NCBI GenBank assembly: GCA_039111635.1
Contig: JBCAQO010000013.1
Span: 1,178,001-1,242,000, forward strand
Length of the DNA stretch: 64,000 nucleotides
Source: Heterobasidion occidentale
Taxonomy: Eukaryota > Basidiomycota > Agaricomycetes > Russulales > Bondarzewiaceae
Direction: 5' to 3'
In this document: positions 61,101-64,000 of the stretch, piece after piece
Layout: every line of letters starts with the position of its first letter
Numbering within the stretch: the first letter of the stretch is position 1
Position numbers and translations under genes: made by a program
Notes under the pieces: generated by a model
The model's input: the letters and a program-made list of their open reading frames with translations, nothing else
The model's database searches: none
What the model was told of the DNA's origin: nothing

Positions 61101-61199
61101 CTGTCGGAGACCGTGCAGGACCAGTTCCGCGGGTTCACGTATAACCCCGCGGACGAGCACCTGAGCGAGAGCGTCACGTACAACAGCGCGATGGCGTGA
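58197..61199 (+). CDS. AGC protein kinase, Ypk1/Gad8-type
   Basis: Eleven exons (58197-58224, 58293-58445, 58599-58827, 59092-59224, 59319-59664, 59728-59854, 60023-60126, 60313-60419, 60532-60743, 60843-60885, 61020-61199) join to 553 aa. A C2-like N-terminal module ([39 protein letters not shown]) precedes the kinase: loop GKGSFGKV (223-230), [32 protein letters not shown], activation loop [12 protein letters not shown] (PDK1 site), and APE. The C-tail has the hydrophobic motif FRGFTY (530-535), the TORC2-type phosphosite. In fungi this kinase family acts downstream of TORC2 in sphingolipid homeostasis and membrane stress. All catalytic residues are present. It is the intact relative of the kinase pseudogene pieces at 15-31 kb. 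Confidence 0.95.
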
Positions 61200-62636
61200 G
61201 CGCGCCGTGCCGCGCCCTGCCCTGCGCGATCAGATGGAATGGGATGGAACGGACCGGACCGTCTGCACGTTGTGGTTTGAACGCTGTTTCGTTTTCGTTT
61301 TTCTTTTCTTTTCTTTTCTGTGTGTTTGTCGTGGTTCGTACTGCTCAGCCCGTACGCGCGCTCTCGCGCCGCTCCTGTCCTCTCGTATGTCCATCCGCCG
61401 TCGCGGGTGCGCATACTTTTCTTGGTTCTCTGCTATTTATTGTTCGCTCGCTCGCTCGCTCGCGCCCGTCTGCGTTGTCTGCGTCGTCTGTCCGTCTGTT
61501 CGTCCGTCCGTCCTCGCTCCTCCCGTCCGTGCCTTACTTATCTCGCTTCTCGCTTCTCGTTTCTCGCCTCTCGCCTCTCGCCTCTCGCGCCTCGTTTCTT
61601 GTACGCACGTCGTCCGTCTTCGTCTTTCGTCCTCATTCTCGTCTTCCGTCTTCGCTTCCTTCCCTTTCTTTGCCTCTTCCTCTGCCTCTGCCTCTCTCTC
61701 GCACGCACGCACGTACATACATACATCTCTACGTACGTACGCACGTACACATGCACGCGGACTGCTTCTTTGCGTATACACCACACAGCACGAGACGCGC
61801 GGCCACGCTGCACCGCACGTAGGGACTGGCCAAGCTGCGCTTTACGTGTCGGACGCGGCCTCTTCCTGCGTCCGGGTCCCCGTCGATCGAGTCCGTTTCG
61901 CTCGCGCGGCGCATGTACATACATACGCGGCTATTGTTCTTGCACGCGCGGCGTACGCGCGGCACGTCTGCGCGAGGGTGCATTGCGTGGTGATGCTTGG
62001 CCCGTGCGTCGAGAGGATCGCGCTGGCGGCAGAGCGCTGCCGCCGCGCGTTCGCCGGCAAGCGCCCAGCACTACGCAAGCACTGAGGCACTCAACCTGCA
62101 CGCGGACGTCTGTCCACAGGACGTCACATCGAACACCCCAAGATCCACAGTTTGCGGCTGGCTGGTGTGCCCTGCGGGAAATCTGTCCTATTCCGCAGGC
62201 TGTCAATCCTGCGCCGCCTCTCGACCTCCGCTTCGACAGAGGTTCTCAGCGCTCGTCGTTTTGGCCCAAAGGCGATACGAACGGGAAGGGAGCCCGGTGG
62301 ACTTGTTCCTGATGTCGCGAAGCTCGCCGAAATCGCTAGGTGACTTGTCAAGCAGCCTCCGATCGCTCTCAGAGTCGCCGCCCTTCGCATTCTTAGCTCC
62401 CGTGTCAGCCGGTAAACATCTGTACTCGTGCGCCTTCCTTCAGGGAAGAATTCACGGCGCGACTGTATATTGCCTCTATCGCGCATGCGATGAAGCCGGG
62501 CGGTGGCGGATAAGTTCGCAGAATCAAAAGCAGAGCACACGGGAAAAAAAATTCAGGTCAGGTCAAGAAAGAACCTCGAAACAACAGTCTCTCATTGCAC
62601 GCGTACGGCTAAACCACATATCTTGCAACAATCGTA
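61200..62636. other. Tail-to-tail spacer, pyrimidine-rich microsatellites
   Basis: Kinase 3' UTR then a C/T-rich stretch (about 61540-61600 with ctcgcctctcgcctctcg repeats; tacgtacg runs near 61725-61745). No gene is supported. ORFs here are Arg/Ser/Leu-rich shadows. Confidence 0.5.
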
Positions 62637-64000
62637 TCAAGCGCTGGCCTTCGACGCGCCCCATGCGACTTTCTTTTGGGCCTGCGCAGGTTTTGCGGCC
62701 TTTGCGGTGTCGGCCTCTTGCGAGCCGTTTTGGGCGACGGGCGCCTTGGGCGCGATCGGCAGCGGGCTGTTGCGCAGGCCGTCGAGGACCCGCTGCGCGT
62801 GCTCGGTGTTGCGGATGAACCAGCCTGCGAAGCGGCGCCCCACGGTGGACTCGCATATGTGCACCATGTTCTGTAGGTTCGTTGTGATCAGGAAATTGGC
62901 CGTAGAAAGAGAGGCATGCGGGGGGTGGGTACCTCGTGGATGACAAAGTCAAGATCGCTCGTGGAGATCATTTGGCCCTCGAGCAGACCCTTCTCGTTGC
63001 CGACGCGGCTGACGCAGCGGCTGGCGGCCTTGACGGCCATCATCTGCTGCACCATCTCCTCCTCGTCGGCGTCGAGGAAGCCCGCGAGCTTGCTGGCGTC
63101 GAGCGACGTGTAGAGCTTGAGGAAGCTGCGCAGCGTCGGGACAGCCGCCTGCGCGCGCACGTCGGCGAGGAAGAGCGCGATGTGTCGCTGCTGCGGCTCG
63201 ACCGGGGCCGACTCGACATAAGCTGCGAGCTGGCTTGGGTCTTCGTATGGGGGCGCATTGGCGGAGATGAACTTGGGGCAAGCGTGGCTGAAGAGTTCTT
63301 CAAAGGCGGGAATGCCCTCCTCGCTGTGTGAGTTGTTAGAAGACCGTTCACGTGCGTGCTGAGACGAAGCGAGACCCACCCCCGGGACATTTTTGTGAAT
63401 TGCTCGCCGTAGCGGTCCTTGACGATGTTGGCGATGTTGTCGTCAAGGCGGCTGGGCGAGAGCGCGTTGCAAATCGCAAAAAGCGCATACATCCGGTCGG
63501 CGGTCTTGTTGATCTGCGATGAAGATTGATCAGAATGTGTTCATACTAGAAGACAAGTAGGACCGGATACCTGATCGTACTGGTAGCTTCGTGTATGGTA
63601 TTGTCTCATCCGAAGGATGAAGTTCAGGATAGAGACGAATGCGCGGATGGCATCGGGATACCGCCGCAGCATGATGTAGCAGAAACCAACGTAGTAGTAC
63701 GTGGTGACATGGCAAGCTGTCACGCGTGTAAATGGGGTCTAACAAAGGTTCAGTAAACGGAGAAGTCACGGGGAGGTCAAAACGCACCTTTTGGTTGAGC
63801 TCGACGTTCTCTGCTACCTTCAAAGCCAAGGTGAAGTCGCCGAGAAGGACGTGGACGCGTAGCAGCCCGATCAAGCTGAAGAAACCGAGCATGCGATATA
63901 GCGGGCGAACGCCGTATTCACCGACGATCTCACTACACACGTCGTGGTATTTAGCGAATCAGATGTCTTAAAATCAAAACAGCACGCACGCGAGCTCTTC
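62637..64000 (-). CDS. Translation initiation factor eIF3 subunit L (C-terminal part, runs off the window)
   Basis: Exons 63932-63788, 63738-63571, 63513-63380, 63323-62933 and 62870-62637 join in frame; the 5' end lies past 64000. Landmarks: [60 protein letters not shown], the conserved [40 protein letters not shown] and a C-terminal PCI/winged-helix segment ([37 protein letters not shown]). The last ~40 residues are Ala/Lys/Gln-rich. eIF3l is a subunit of the eIF3 octamer on the 40S ribosome; it is absent from budding yeast but common in other fungi. Confidence 0.92.

Overview
The window looks like nuclear DNA of an Agaricomycete (mushroom-forming basidiomycete); I cannot fix the genus. Evidence: compact genes split by many 50-70 bp GT-AG introns, a pentafunctional AROM gene, Goodbye-NACHT-ankyrin NLR genes, a Ypk1/Gad8-type AGC kinase, and a fused borosin N-methyltransferase/precursor gene, a class so far best known from such fungi. 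Exon joins were worked out by hand from splice sites and reading phase. For most housekeeping genes the exons close to an exact multiple of three.

Layout. 0-6.5 kb: a coiled-coil heptad-repeat gene, an unrecognised minus-strand gene, a DUF1989 gene and a decayed tandem triplication. 6.8-8.1 kb: a borosin gene, i.e. an alpha-N-methyltransferase with its own peptide core at the C-terminus, carrying an apparent one-base frameshift. 9.8-15 kb: ARO1 (AROM), the five central steps of the shikimate pathway in one chain. 15-31.4 kb: an unstable block. It has one intact NLR gene and a dead near-copy (frameshift, nonsense codon, and a 0.9 kb foldback insertion with tRNA-like promoter boxes). Around them lie fragments of an AGC kinase, a chimaeric ARO1/kinase fragment and a decayed SEL1-repeat (Skt5-like) gene.

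32-51 kb: a regular housekeeping block: serine palmitoyltransferase small subunit (two paralogues, about 11 kb apart), gamma-tubulin complex component 2, mitochondrial ribosomal protein uS4m, a ferric reductase, RCC1, an acyl-CoA synthetase, a two-finger C2H2 protein and a Cue1-like CUE protein. 51-64 kb: very GC-rich, microsatellite-laden DNA with a low-complexity membrane-anchored protein, the intact Ypk1/Gad8-type kinase (source family of the pseudogene fragments at 15-31 kb) and the 3' part of eIF3 subunit L, which runs off the right edge.

Most notable: (1) the borosin gene and its frameshift; (2) the NLR duplication, with near-identical ankyrin repeats in the live copy and a foldback element in the dead one; (3) kinase and AROM fragments scattered around the NLR genes, which record repeated local rearrangement using sequences whose intact copies lie in the same window.
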